The notes: generated by a model not told the origin, from the sequence alone. A stretch of 60,585 nucleotides of DNA from an uncultured Ruminococcus sp. (GCA_902792515.1 CADAZX010000007.1:1-60585), one strand, 5' to 3'; shown: positions 1 to 8,914, counted from the first letter of the stretch. A program made the numbers and translations.

Positions 1-1414
1 GTGTCGGCCTTTGCGGTGGTCGTTCGCGCCACGCGGCAGTGACGGGCAGAACGTGGTGATGCTCAAGCTCGATGCCGCGCACTGGGCGGGAGGAAAGTGC
101 GTGACCGACGCGCAGACGGTGGCGATGCCATTGAAGCACGAGAAGGGGAAGCTTATCCATCTCACGGGGCACGAGGCGCGGCGGTTCACGTTCAATGCGC
201 CGTCTGGCGAGTCGTTTAGTCTAGACTTCGGAGCGCCTATCAGGCTTCACGCTATGGACGAGCGCGAGTGGGGATTGGGCACGTTCGTGTTTCGTTTCCA
301 CGGAAGCGGCGACGAGATCGCCGCGATGCTGGACGCCGGGCGGCCGCTTGACGTCAAGGACCGCGAGCCGTATGTGCTGAGGCGCGGAAAGAAATGGGTT
401 CCCGTGAAGGTGGCGCGCGAGATCGAGAAAGGGAGTGCGCTTGATTTTTCCGGGGCGGATGCTTCTCCGTGCCGTCGGGTAGTCGCGCGCGGCCGGCACT
501 TCGAATTTGAGGATTCGCCGGGCGTGCCGCGACGCTTCTGCGGCGTGAACATCTGCGGCAGCGCGAACTTCGCGAGGCCAGACGTGGCCGAGGCGTTTGT
601 GCGACAGCTCCGCGTGCGCGGCTACAACGCGCTTCGCCTCCACCACCACGACAACGGGCTGGTGGAAGGGAGCGCCGACGGCACGACGATCAATCCTGCC
701 CAGCTCGACAGGTTTATTAAAATCAAGGTCGGCGACAATACAAATGAGTGGTTGAAATTCGGAAAAGAAACCGGTATCTCGCAGAGCATTTTAAGCTTTA
801 TAAAAGACAATCCAAAGTGCCTTTCGACCGATTCAAAAGAACTAGATGATGAAGAAAAACCGACACCTTCACCTCGAGGCTGGGATATGGTTGACACGCT
901 TCTTAAGTCTGAACCACTGCTTCGCGGTTTCTTCACGGAGAAGGAAAATGACCCGCGAACTGTTGAAAAAGATATGAAACATCTTGTGTCGGCGAAACTG
1001 GGATCATCTGTGTCTACGATGTTCTTTGCCAGCCTTGTCTCACAGGCCAGGGCGCTTATGCCGGAAGAAATATTTGCTGACGATGAGAACCTAACCTCAA
1101 ACATGCCTCTACTCGAGCAACTCTCAGCGGCAAAAAAGGTTCAAACATGTGATCTGATGCTGAACTATCTTAAGGAAAATATCGAATTCATGATGCTTGA
1201 CAAAGACGGTTTTGAGAAAGCTAAAAAGCAGATTTCAGTTATGGTGAGTTGCATGGATTCTTCCACAAAGCTTCTTTTTGCTCAGAACATAGCGGCGACA
1301 AATACTGACGACGGTAATAGCATGATTGAACTCCTCTTTGATGTTTTCGAAAAGGATTTGATTCAAATGCTTGACCTTTCAGACAATACAAGAAAGCTGA
1401 TTGAAGAGGCGTAA
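1..1414 (+). CDS. Chimeric ORF: glycoside-hydrolase-like N-part joined to MoxR-type ATPase C-part (5' partial)
   Basis: The frame is open to the left edge, so the true start lies outside the window. Up to about base 710 the protein resembles the N-terminal part of large glycoside-hydrolase-like proteins, ending in a motif like RLHHHDNGLV followed by NPAQLDRF. After LDRF the product changes character. IKIKV and the roughly 230 residues that follow match the C-terminal part of MoxR-like AAA ATPases that partner VWA/metallopeptidase proteins such as the one at 3811. Base composition also changes there, from GC-rich to much more AT-rich. Both parent families can plausibly carry an LDRF-like string, so the join sits on shared sequence. 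No Walker motifs are present, so the ATPase part alone cannot be active. An assembly chimera or recombination at microhomology is more likely than a natural fusion. Confidence 0.6.
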   Translation, partial: CRPLRWSFAPRGSDGQNVVMLKLDAAHWAGGKCVTDAQTVAMPLKHEKGKLIHLTGHEARRFTFNAPSGESFSLDFGAPIRLHAMDEREWGLGTFVFRFHGSGDEIAAMLDAGRPLDVKDREPYVLRRGKKWVPVKVAREIEKGSALDFSGADASPCRRVVARGRHFEFEDSPGVPRRFCGVNICGSANFARPDVAEAFVRQLRVRGYNALRLHHHDNGLVEGSADGTTINPAQLDRFIKIKVGDNTNEWLKFGKETGISQSILSFIKDNPKCLSTDSKELDDEEKPTPSPRGWDMVDTLLKSEPLLRGFFTEKENDPRTVEKDMKHLVSAKLGSSVSTMFFASLVSQARALMPEEIFADDENLTSNMPLLEQLSAAKKVQTCDLMLNYLKENIEFMMLDKDGFEKAKKQISVMVSCMDSSTKLLFAQNIAATNTDDGNSMIELLFDVFEKDLIQMLDLSDNTRKLIEEA

Positions 1415-1477
1415 TAATTATTTCTTAGTTTATTTTGTATTTTTTAATAATAGTTTGAGATTTGTGAGGACAGAAAT

Positions 1478-1918
1478 ATGTACGAAATTGAAACTGAACG
1501 ACTCATTGGATTATCAGACTTGGCTATTGAGAATGGTCTGCTCACATGCCAGCCACAAACAGATAATGTTATAAATCTACTTGAATTAAAACCTTCAACT
1601 GGTCGTGAGTCTGCATTTCTTTTTTATGAGAAGAAAAAAAAGAAAGCATTGGTTTGCCATATTGGTATAACATGGAAGAGAGGAAGAACCGAAGTTTCTT
1701 ATGGGACAGAGAATGATTTTCGAAGGCTAGGATATATGCAGGAGGCTCTTATCGGTTTGCTGAATTGGATCATTGATAATACGGAAGAAGACAAAATATG
1801 GGGACTTCCTAACGGTGCGGAGTCTCAGCACATTCTTGAAAAATGTGGTTTTGTTTACTATGGAAAGGATGAAGCCGCCCCTACACGAGATTGGTTTTTG
1901 TTTTCTATTGATCGCTGA
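1478..1918 (+). CDS. GNAT-family N-acetyltransferase
   Basis: The 146-residue protein has the layout of a RimJ/RimL-like GNAT acetyltransferase. It opens with an ETERL-like strand. A central stretch, YGTENDFRRLGYMQEAL, resembles the acetyl-CoA binding turn, where an R-x-x-G-Y core replaces the usual Q/RxxGxG/A. The C-terminal part ends in an ILEKCGF-type helix and strand. The substrate cannot be predicted. A GAGGA ribosome binding site precedes ATG 1478. It lies 63 bases after the ATPase fragment and 15 bases before hsdS, on the same strand, so it is probably co-transcribed with them. It shares their AT-rich composition, which suggests it arrived with the accessory block. Confidence 0.7.
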   Translation: MYEIETERLIGLSDLAIENGLLTCQPQTDNVINLLELKPSTGRESAFLFYEKKKKKALVCHIGITWKRGRTEVSYGTENDFRRLGYMQEALIGLLNWIIDNTEEDKIWGLPNGAESQHILEKCGFVYYGKDEAAPTRDWFLFSIDR

Positions 1919-1933
1919 CGGAGGAAGGATAAA

Positions 1934-3115
1934 ATGAAAAACGACAATTACGTAAAGATATCGGATGTTTTGTTTTTTCAAGAAGGCCCAGGTGTAAGGA
2001 ATACGCAATATACCACTAGAGGAGTAAAGCTTCTTAACGTCGCAAACCTAGTCGATGGGAAGGTCGATTTATCTACTTCGAATCGATATATCTCTGAAAG
2101 GGAAGCTTATGGAAAGTATCGACACTTCTTGTGTGAAACAGGCGATTTTATAGTAGCAAGTAGCGGTATAAAAGTGGATTATATTGACAAAAAAATGGGA
2201 TTCATAGAAGAATCTATGCTCCCTCTGTGTATGAATACAAGTACAATTCGCTTTAAGGTGCTGGATTCAAGCAAACTGAACATAAGGTTTTTTATGTATT
2301 ATCTGAAATCGCTGCACTTTAAAGAGCAACTCTCTAGGCTCATTACAGGTTCTGCGCAGTTAAACTATGGTCCTAGCCATTTAAATAAAATGGTTATGCC
2401 TCTCGTATCTATTAAAGAACAAGGGAGAATAATAGGCTTACTAGATCAAACCCAGAAATTAATTGAATTGAGAAAAAGACAGTTAGCGGAACTAGACAGG
2501 CTCATCGAGGCTCGATTTAAGGAGATGTTTGAGGATGGAAAGGAATTATTAAAACCTGTCGAAGAACTATGTTCAGCAATAGTTGACTGCCCTCACACGA
2601 CACCAAGATATGATGGGGAATTGAAGAATCCGGCTATTAGAACTTCAGAGATAAAAAAAGGGTATATAAATTGGGACAGTATGAAATATGTTTCAGATGA
2701 AGAGTATATTGAACGGATTTCAAGAATACGCCCCAAAGCGGGTGATATTGTGTATGGAAGAGAGGGGACATTCGGAAATGCAGCTATACTACCACCTGGA
2801 TATAAGTTCTGTCTAGGGCAGAGGGTTATGCTATTAAGACCAGATTATTCGAAGTGCACATCAGAATACTTACTTCATGCACTGATATCTAATAATGTTT
2901 ACCAACAGGCGTTAGAAAAAAACAATGTATCTACTGTTGCACATGTAAATGTTAAGGATGTTAAGCAGTTTAAGGTATCTTTGCCTTCTTTAGATAACCA
3001 GAAACTCTTTGTAGCTTATTCTAATCAAACTGATAGGGCTAGATGCCTTGCTCAAAAATCACTTGAGGAGGCACAATTACTATTTGATAGTTTGATGAAC
3101 AAGTATTTTGGATGA
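1934..3115 (+). CDS. hsdS: Type I restriction-modification specificity subunit (HsdS), orphan
   Basis: The 393-residue protein has the two-half architecture of HsdS. The first target-recognition domain runs from about residue 5 to 165. A conserved long helix, roughly residues 165-200, reads IIGLLDQTQKLIELRKRQL and resembles the standard coiled-coil spacer. A second target-recognition domain follows, and a shorter C-terminal helix closes the protein. HsdS normally gives DNA sequence specificity to an HsdM2 methyltransferase and an HsdR translocase. Neither gene is in the window, so this copy must work with distant partners, serve as an alternative specificity module, or be a relic. It lies between an ATPase fragment and its expected VWA partner, which looks like an insertion. 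The start is supported by GGAGG just upstream. Confidence 0.85.
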   Translation: MKNDNYVKISDVLFFQEGPGVRNTQYTTRGVKLLNVANLVDGKVDLSTSNRYISEREAYGKYRHFLCETGDFIVASSGIKVDYIDKKMGFIEESMLPLCMNTSTIRFKVLDSSKLNIRFFMYYLKSLHFKEQLSRLITGSAQLNYGPSHLNKMVMPLVSIKEQGRIIGLLDQTQKLIELRKRQLAELDRLIEARFKEMFEDGKELLKPVEELCSAIVDCPHTTPRYDGELKNPAIRTSEIKKGYINWDSMKYVSDEEYIERISRIRPKAGDIVYGREGTFGNAAILPPGYKFCLGQRVMLLRPDYSKCTSEYLLHALISNNVYQQALEKNNVSTVAHVNVKDVKQFKVSLPSLDNQKLFVAYSNQTDRARCLAQKSLEEAQLLFDSLMNKYFG

Positions 3116-3247
3116 TTATCAGCTAATAAGATAAGACCCATTAACGAGTTCAATAATGGTTTTATCTCAAAAGAATATGTGTTATGCCTAAATGCATATG
3201 CAGGAATGAGATTATTAAAGGATTGATTTTTAAACAGGAGAATAATT

Positions 3248-3675
3248 ATGATAAAAAATCATACCCCAATGTTATTTTTTAGATTTAGCAATTATAGAGA
3301 GTTTAGCTTTATAGAGGAGCACAAAAGCATTATTAATTCAACTGGATACGTTTGGCTAATGAAGATTGGTAAGAGGACGAGTATTATTAGCATTAATAAA
3401 GTGTTGAAGGCGGGAGGATATATTGTCCTTAAATTCCAAATGAAAGAATACATATGCCGTCTTATTACACGCAAATAATTAAAGATGAGAAGTATTGGGG
3501 TGCAAAAACTCAGTTTTTCAAAATTAAGAGAATAGTATCATTACCTAAAAGCTATTATTTTGACTTGATACTGGAGAAGAATAAAAAACAAGTCCGGGAT
3601 GTGATAAAAGAAACTCGCACCGCAGTTATGTTTGTTGAGAACACCGTTGATTTTGAAATTGACAATTTCGAATAA
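3248..3675 (+). pseudogene. Small AT-rich gene interrupted by a -1 frameshift
   Basis: Two overlapping reading frames, 3248-3478 and 3454-3675, appear to be one gene. The first frame is protein-like up to GGYIVLK, encoded near 3431-3433. The second continues naturally as IPNERIHMPSYYTQIIKD if one A is restored to the AAA run at 3431-3433. The joined product would be about 142 residues, basic and rich in aromatic residues. I do not recognise the family. A sequencing deletion in the short A-run, a genuine mutation, or slippage would all fit. It lies between hsdS and the VWA gene. The 130 bases upstream and 135 bases downstream hold nothing I can name. Confidence 0.5.
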
Positions 3676-3810
3676 TGAACAAATAAAACACGTGAATTTG
3701 TCTTCTTGATTTAGATAAGATGCTTTATTAGACAATCTTTGGGGGCAATTCTTCTACTTCGCGTTTAATTGTAAGGATTGGGCATAAAATGAACACAATG
3801 TGGTGACATT

Positions 3811-5250
3811 ATGGTAGATAATGACATTAAGAAGCTTTTGCTTTCAATTAAAAATGAAATCACAATTATTGAGAGTGGCAACTTTGACCGAGCCTTGTTA
3901 AACCAGGTCAGGAGTGAATATGCCGACTTAATCGAACTCATTAAGTTGTTTTTAATCTCAGAACGCGACAGTTATTATGGATACTTCATGATGAATATGC
4001 AAATCCGTGCAGACTTCCACTCAAACTGTATCGCGGGGATAAAACTTGGCGAGTTTCCACCGGTTCTCGAATCTAATCCGCTTCTTCTTTGTAAGTTCAA
4101 ACTTAAGGAAATTCTTTACATCGTTTGCCACGAGATTGATCATATCGTTTTTAACCATCCGGTGGAAATGCTAAAGGCAAATCCAACCAGTGACGAGCAG
4201 ATTTTTTATGAGTTTAACTTGGCGGCAGATGCGGCGGTCAACGATAGAATAAACCATGAGATCGTCTCGGAAAAACATGTTTTTTTGGCGCCTCCTAAAG
4301 GAGTGATAACATCATCGGTTATTTCAAAAATGTTCTCTATCCGTTCAATACGAAAAATGGAGAACTATGAATACTATTTTCAACTAATCAACAAACAAGA
4401 TAAGCAGTCAAACGCCGGATTGCCCGGCAACGGTGCAGAGTCTATCATGCGTGAGCATGTTCAAGAGAGCAACCAAGGCGATGCCAAAGATAAAGACAGC
4501 TCGAAACAGGAACCCAATGCGGAGGGTGAAGAAAATGTCGTTACGGCTGCGAATTGTGATGGCAACATCAGTGACCACAATTGGGGAATCGGGGATGACG
4601 TGGAAGAGGTCGCTGCTTCGTTAAAAGAGTTTGTCAACGCTTCAGTAGGAATGATGAACAACGAAACCAGGGGATTAATGCCGGGGTATTTTTCCAGCGC
4701 GGTTGAACAGATTAATAAACCGCCGGTATTATCGTGGCAGGCGATACTCAAAAAGTATGTCGGGACAATAACCGCAAATAAGAGACATACACGCACCAGA
4801 CTCAACAGGCGCCAACCGGAAAGATTTGATTTGTCAGGCGCAATGGATGATAAAGTGCTGAAAATTGTCGTGGCAATTGACACTTCCGCCTCGGTGACAG
4901 ACAATATGATTAGTCAGATTTTTGCTGAAATATTCGGCATCCTTGCTAAGCGAAAGCACGATATCACGGTTATCGAGTGCGATGCAGAAGTTAAGCGGGT
5001 TTATAAGGCCAAAACGCCGCGAGACATCAAAAATAAGGTTCTTGGACGCGGTGGAACACTCTTTAGCCCGGTTATTGATTATATAAACGCAGATAAGTAC
5101 TTCCGAGACTCGCTGCTGATATATTTCACTGACGGTTACGGAGAATCTGAAATTCCGAGACCCAGAACGTACCGGAATATTTGGGTGGTAATTGGCGATT
5201 CAAGGCATCTTTCTTTGAAGGAGCCGTATGGGGTAGTTCTCTCACTTTAA
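3811..5250 (+). CDS. Putative metallopeptidase / VWA-like domain protein
   Basis: The 479-residue protein has two recognisable parts. The N-terminal part carries a zinc-type HEIDH motif at about residues 107-111, typical of the putative metallopeptidase domain that precedes VWA-like domains. A hydrophilic, low-complexity linker spans about 200-260. The C-terminal part is a VWA-like domain with a DTSAS metal-ion site at about 357-361, GRGGT near 410, and FTDGYGE near 443. Proteins of this type usually sit directly beside a MoxR-like AAA ATPase, and the C-terminal part of such an ATPase lies upstream at 720-1414. The pair has been split by the GNAT, hsdS and frameshifted genes. The HNH gene starts 10 bases after the stop, so the two are surely co-transcribed. 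Confidence 0.85.
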   Translation: MVDNDIKKLLLSIKNEITIIESGNFDRALLNQVRSEYADLIELIKLFLISERDSYYGYFMMNMQIRADFHSNCIAGIKLGEFPPVLESNPLLLCKFKLKEILYIVCHEIDHIVFNHPVEMLKANPTSDEQIFYEFNLAADAAVNDRINHEIVSEKHVFLAPPKGVITSSVISKMFSIRSIRKMENYEYYFQLINKQDKQSNAGLPGNGAESIMREHVQESNQGDAKDKDSSKQEPNAEGEENVVTAANCDGNISDHNWGIGDDVEEVAASLKEFVNASVGMMNNETRGLMPGYFSSAVEQINKPPVLSWQAILKKYVGTITANKRHTRTRLNRRQPERFDLSGAMDDKVLKIVVAIDTSASVTDNMISQIFAEIFGILAKRKHDITVIECDAEVKRVYKAKTPRDIKNKVLGRGGTLFSPVIDYINADKYFRDSLLIYFTDGYGESEIPRPRTYRNIWVVIGDSRHLSLKEPYGVVLSL

Positions 5251-5260
5251 TGGTGGTTCT

Positions 5261-6070
5261 ATGGACAAACTAAAACAACAAATCAGACAGCGCTTGATAG
5301 CCAATGTTTTGATAGAGAAGTGCAACTCTAACAGTAGCTTGATCTTTCGTGACGCATGGTGTACGCAGGATAGGGTGATCAGGTTTACTACGCCATTTTT
5401 CCGTAATTTGTTCCCTATAGATCGAAAAGAATCCGGAAAATGGAAAACCGGAGACATCGTTATGTACGAGGTTGAGAATGAACCTGGGCAACTTGTTGTA
5501 AATTGCGTTCTGGACAGCACGTCTGTCCGCGGAAACAAAAAAGCAAAGGCTATTCTAGTTAAAAAAGCCTGTGGGATTTCTTTAGATAACTCTTCCGCAG
5601 AAACGGTCTTAAAGAGTTGGAAACTAAAAGCGGACGACATTGATATTAATAAAATCCTCGACGATTTTGATTCTTTTATTAACAGGGAAATTCCGCATTT
5701 TGAGAATAATCTGGAGACAGCTGTTAATAACGGCGGAACCGATGAAGAATTGTATACTGAGGGAACGCCAAAAACAGTAACTCTAACAAAATATGAGCGC
5801 AACCCTCAAGCTCGTGCAGCATGTCTCGCTGCTCATGGAACCGCGTGCGCTGTGTGCGGCATAGACTTTGGCAAGTTTTACGGGCCTGAATTTGCCGGTA
5901 AAATAGAAGTGCACCACATCGTTCCCATCAGTGAAATTGGAGCGGAATACAAGCTTGATCCTATAAAAGATCTTGTGCCTGTGTGTCCGAATTGCCACAT
6001 GGCACTTCACAGTAAAAAAGACGGTGTTTACACTGTTGAGGAGCTTAAATCGATTAGAGCTGAACACTAA
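5261..6070 (+). CDS. HNH endonuclease with unassigned N-terminal domain
   Basis: The 269-residue protein ends in an HNH nuclease domain. CAVC at about residues 196-199 and CPNC at about 242-245 form the structural zinc site. VHHIVP supplies the first catalytic histidine pair, and the N and final H follow in the CPNCHMALH segment. The pattern is that of predicted HNH restriction endonucleases. The N-terminal 170 residues are not assigned; they may hold a sensor or DNA-binding domain. The start follows a GGTGG site and overlaps the end of the VWA operon by spacing alone. The context beside a metallopeptidase/VWA protein and hsdS suggests a role in defence, which is inference. Confidence 0.8.
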   Translation: MDKLKQQIRQRLIANVLIEKCNSNSSLIFRDAWCTQDRVIRFTTPFFRNLFPIDRKESGKWKTGDIVMYEVENEPGQLVVNCVLDSTSVRGNKKAKAILVKKACGISLDNSSAETVLKSWKLKADDIDINKILDDFDSFINREIPHFENNLETAVNNGGTDEELYTEGTPKTVTLTKYERNPQARAACLAAHGTACAVCGIDFGKFYGPEFAGKIEVHHIVPISEIGAEYKLDPIKDLVPVCPNCHMALHSKKDGVYTVEELKSIRAEH

Positions 6071-6108
6071 GGCTTATTTTAGAAAAGCAATGATTCTACG
6101 GAGGAACC

Positions 6109-6402
6109 ATGAACATCGAACGTATCAAGAAAATGGAAAAAACACTTAACGCCTGCACGAAGGCGACCGCGGACCTTGAGAAGCAGGTTGCCCGAATGGA
6201 GAAGCTTGGCGGGAAGATGACGGCGCTTTTCGACTACTACGGCAGCGAGGAGTGGTACGAGGACCGTGACGCGGAGCTTCCCGAAGGTGTGGCGGCGGGC
6301 GTGCTGTCGGAGGATGCGGTTTACGACGAGATTACCGCGGTTCGCGACCTGTCGTTCAGGATGCTTGAGCTGGCGACGGATATTCTGAAGAACAGAGTTT
6401 GA
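6109..6402 (+). CDS. DUF4298 family small protein
   Basis: The 97-residue protein matches the DUF4298 pattern. A heptad-rich N-terminal helix of about residues 1-45 is followed by the signature YYGSEEWYED, then GVLSEDAVYDEI and a C-terminal helix. The function of the family is unknown; the helical heptads suggest oligomerisation. The start is fixed by GGAGGAACC before ATG 6109. Base composition returns to the GC-rich norm of the chromosome here, so the AT-rich accessory block ends between 6070 and 6109. No terminator is visible between the HNH gene and this one, so read-through is possible. Confidence 0.8.
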   Translation: MNIERIKKMEKTLNACTKATADLEKQVARMEKLGGKMTALFDYYGSEEWYEDRDAELPEGVAAGVLSEDAVYDEITAVRDLSFRMLELATDILKNRV

Positions 6403-6431
6403 GAGAAGCAGACTCCGTGCGGGAATTGCAC

Positions 6432-6460
6432 TTGAAATCGCAAGCCGCTGGGCCTATAAT
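6432..6460 (+). promoter_or_regulatory. Sigma-A promoter of the transglutaminase-like lipoprotein
   Basis: TTGAAA at 6432-6437 and TATAAT at 6455-6460 are separated by exactly 17 bases, 38 bases before the start codon of the next gene. Confidence 0.75.
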
Positions 6461-6498
6461 TGCACATACGATAAATTCTAAGGAGGAGCATTTTCGAT

Positions 6499-8163
6499 AT
6501 GCTTTCTGTGAGAAAAAACGGTAATACCTATTTTTTGGCTTTAAGAGCGCTTGCGCTCGCAACGGCAATCGTGATAATGGTCAGCTCGCTTTGCGGGTGT
6601 TTTTTGAGACAAGACGATAATTCTGTGCCTACTTCCAAACCGGCAACCACGGCGCAACAGGGTGACGGACAAACTGAAACTGTTGCGGAAACTCCGGATC
6701 AGAGTCAAACGGAAACGCCGGCACCGGAAACAACTCCGACTCCCGAAAACACTCAGGACGCTGCGGAAACGCCCACAGAGGCATCTACCGGCGAACCTAC
6801 GGACGATCCGGATTCTACAGAGGCGGCAACCGTCGACCAAACGGCTGATCCGGCGGAGAATTCCGCAGAACCCGCGACAGAGCCTGCAACGGAAACTCCC
6901 ACGGAAGAGGCTACTGAGGCCGCAACGCCGACGCCTCACGTTCACGCGTACGAAAAAACCGCTGAGAAAGCCGCCACGTGCACTTCTGAAGGTTCCGTAA
7001 CATATACATGTGCGGGCTGCGGCGATGTCAGGACCGAAACCGTGTCGGCGCTCGGCCACGCTTTTGGCGCGTTTACGACCACCAGGGAAGCGACCTGTCT
7101 TGAAGGCGGCGAAGAGACATCCAGGTGCGAGCGCTGCGGGGCATCTCAGACAAGAGCCACTCCGCGAAAGGACCACAACTGGGTGCAGGGTGAAACTGAA
7201 AACGACACCACACGCTGCACTTATTACCGGGTAAACACATGCAGTACCTGCGGCGCGACGTGCGCGGAAATTATTAGTACGTATCACAGCCTTGTCAACG
7301 CGTCAAACCAGTACGTGTCGCGAGTCGAGTGCGAGCACTGCCACAAGCGTTTTACAGACTACTACAACGGATTTGAGGCGCTTTCAGCCCCGTACGACGA
7401 AACGTCTCCCGTCTACACTGACAAGGTTCATTTTACAAAAACTCTTACTTCTTACCGGATAGGGTGGAGCAAGCTCTGGCTTCAGTTCGAGAATGCCGTC
7501 AAGGGAGCCGTTCGGATGTACCGCGCGTACGGCAGCGATGACGAAGACGGCTATCCCGATCACTTCGCGGAGATTTATTACGGAGATTTGTCTCAGGATG
7601 AGTGCAGGGAGGAATACGAGAAATTCAGAAATGCATTTGCGGAAGTCTACGGATGGAAGCCTGCGGAGGCGGAAATTTATACCGGACCGGACCAGAATTT
7701 CTGGACTTTCCGTGAAAAGCAGTGGCAGGCGTTCAACAGCCAGGCGGCAAGTCTCAGCGACGCCCAAAAAGCCGAAATAACCGACCGTCTCGTCAATGAG
7801 TTCATTTTGGACACCGGAATTTTTGACGGCATGCAGCTCTACATGGCTGTCGGCGCGATTTGCGACACGCTGGGCGATTCGGTCCGTTACGACAACCGGC
7901 TTGGCTACCACTCCGCGTTTTACGCTCTCTGTGCCGGAACCGCAGTCTGCGACGGATACGCGGAAGTTGTCACGAAAGCGTGCAAAATTCTCGGTATAAA
8001 CTGCGAAACCGTCATCGGCAAGTACAGCGGCCAAGGGCACGCCTGGAACAAAATCACTTTCTCAAACGGAACCGAGCGCTATGTCGACTCGACCAACCTC
8101 TCAGCCGCATACCTGATCCTCATCACGAAGGAGCGGATGCAGAATATGTCTTATACGTTTTAA
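6499..8163 (+). CDS. Lipoprotein with Cys-rich repeats and C-terminal transglutaminase-like domain
   Basis: A signal sequence ends in a lipobox-like SLCGC at about residues 29-33, so the 554-residue protein should be exported and lipidated. A Thr/Glu/Pro-rich linker of about residues 40-145 would span the cell wall. Two imperfect repeats then carry CxxC pairs (TCAGCG, RCERCG), resembling repeats seen in exported proteins of gut Clostridia; another pair, TCSTCG, follows. The C-terminal 100 residues resemble a transglutaminase-like/cysteine protease fold with a likely triad Cys484 (AVCDGYAE), His514 (GHAWN) and Asp530 (YVDSTN). It probably crosslinks or cleaves surface proteins or peptides. It stands alone between a promoter and a strong terminator. 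Confidence 0.8.
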   Translation: MLSVRKNGNTYFLALRALALATAIVIMVSSLCGCFLRQDDNSVPTSKPATTAQQGDGQTETVAETPDQSQTETPAPETTPTPENTQDAAETPTEASTGEPTDDPDSTEAATVDQTADPAENSAEPATEPATETPTEEATEAATPTPHVHAYEKTAEKAATCTSEGSVTYTCAGCGDVRTETVSALGHAFGAFTTTREATCLEGGEETSRCERCGASQTRATPRKDHNWVQGETENDTTRCTYYRVNTCSTCGATCAEIISTYHSLVNASNQYVSRVECEHCHKRFTDYYNGFEALSAPYDETSPVYTDKVHFTKTLTSYRIGWSKLWLQFENAVKGAVRMYRAYGSDDEDGYPDHFAEIYYGDLSQDECREEYEKFRNAFAEVYGWKPAEAEIYTGPDQNFWTFREKQWQAFNSQAASLSDAQKAEITDRLVNEFILDTGIFDGMQLYMAVGAICDTLGDSVRYDNRLGYHSAFYALCAGTAVCDGYAEVVTKACKILGINCETVIGKYSGQGHAWNKITFSNGTERYVDSTNLSAAYLILITKERMQNMSYTF

Positions 8164-8220
8164 TCAACAGGGCGAATCAATCGCAACGGAAAGTTTATTC
8201 AAAACAAGGATTAATGAAGG

Positions 8221-8260
8221 CCGGCCGCTCCGGGTTAAGCAGGGGCGGCCGGATTTTTTA
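8221..8260 (+). terminator. Intrinsic terminator after the transglutaminase lipoprotein
   Basis: CCGGCCGC (8221-8228) pairs with GCGGCCGG (8245-8252) and is followed by a run of T. The rest of the 328-base gap to 8491 holds only the promoter at 8412-8440. Confidence 0.85.
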
Positions 8261-8411
8261 CCCCGCGGCAGGTTTCGAACGGAGAAAAGAATCGAAACGT
8301 GCAAAAACGGGTGCAAAAACGGCCTCGCACGCAAAAAAAGTATCGCTAACGGTCTGTTTTGTGGTATTATATAAGAAGAACCACGCAAGAATCATTGCCA
8401 AGGTTTCCGCC

Positions 8412-8440
8412 TTTAAACCCGTGCCGGGATTTGGTATAAT
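8412..8440 (+). promoter_or_regulatory. Promoter of the zinc-ribbon gene cluster
   Basis: TTTAAA (8412-8417), a 17-base spacer and a perfect TATAAT (8435-8440) precede the gene at 8492. The -35 box matches consensus at 4 of 6 positions. Confidence 0.6.
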
Positions 8441-8491
8441 CTTGGTGGCGGCTTTTGGAGCCGGCTTTGGTTCGTTCGGGAGGTGAGCGGA

Positions 8492-8914
8492 ATGAAGGAG
8501 ATTACGTGCCCGAGGTGTTCGACGCTGAACAGACTTGACGGTAGATTGAGGACTTTTTACTGCAACAAGTGCGGAGCGAAGGTCAAGATAACGAAGGATT
8601 CGATCTCGGTGGTCGACGAGAGCCGTGCAGCGGCAGAAAAACCGGCGAAAACCGCGAAAGCCACGAATGCCACGAAACCCTCGAATGCCGCGAAGGCCGA
8701 GGAGAACTTGAACCGCCCGAAAGGGTTGGGCGAGGGCGAGATCTGGAACTCGATTCCGAAGAGAAGGAAGCTGCTCATTTTGATGATTGTGCTCATGCTC
8801 GCGGGCGCGGCGATGTTTTTTATGGCGCTGGGCGGACCGCTTCCGTCCGGATTTGTTACGCCGGGTTATTTGCTCTTCTTTATAGCGGCGGCAATCGGGT
8901 TCGGGATTTATTGA
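8492..8914 (+). CDS. Zinc-ribbon membrane protein
   Basis: The 140-residue product starts with a zinc ribbon, CPRC at about residues 5-8 and CNKC at about 25-28. A low-complexity Ala/Lys/Thr linker of about residues 45-75 follows, then two hydrophobic segments near 90-110 and 118-138. I place the start at ATG 8492 because GGGAGG lies 8 bases upstream; a GTG at 8483 is part of that site. No function can be assigned. It opens a run of four genes (8492, 8966, 9608, 11082) that combine zinc ribbons with membrane or coiled segments. Confidence 0.65.
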   Translation: MKEITCPRCSTLNRLDGRLRTFYCNKCGAKVKITKDSISVVDESRAAAEKPAKTAKATNATKPSNAAKAEENLNRPKGLGEGEIWNSIPKRRKLLILMIVLMLAGAAMFFMALGGPLPSGFVTPGYLLFFIAAAIGFGIY

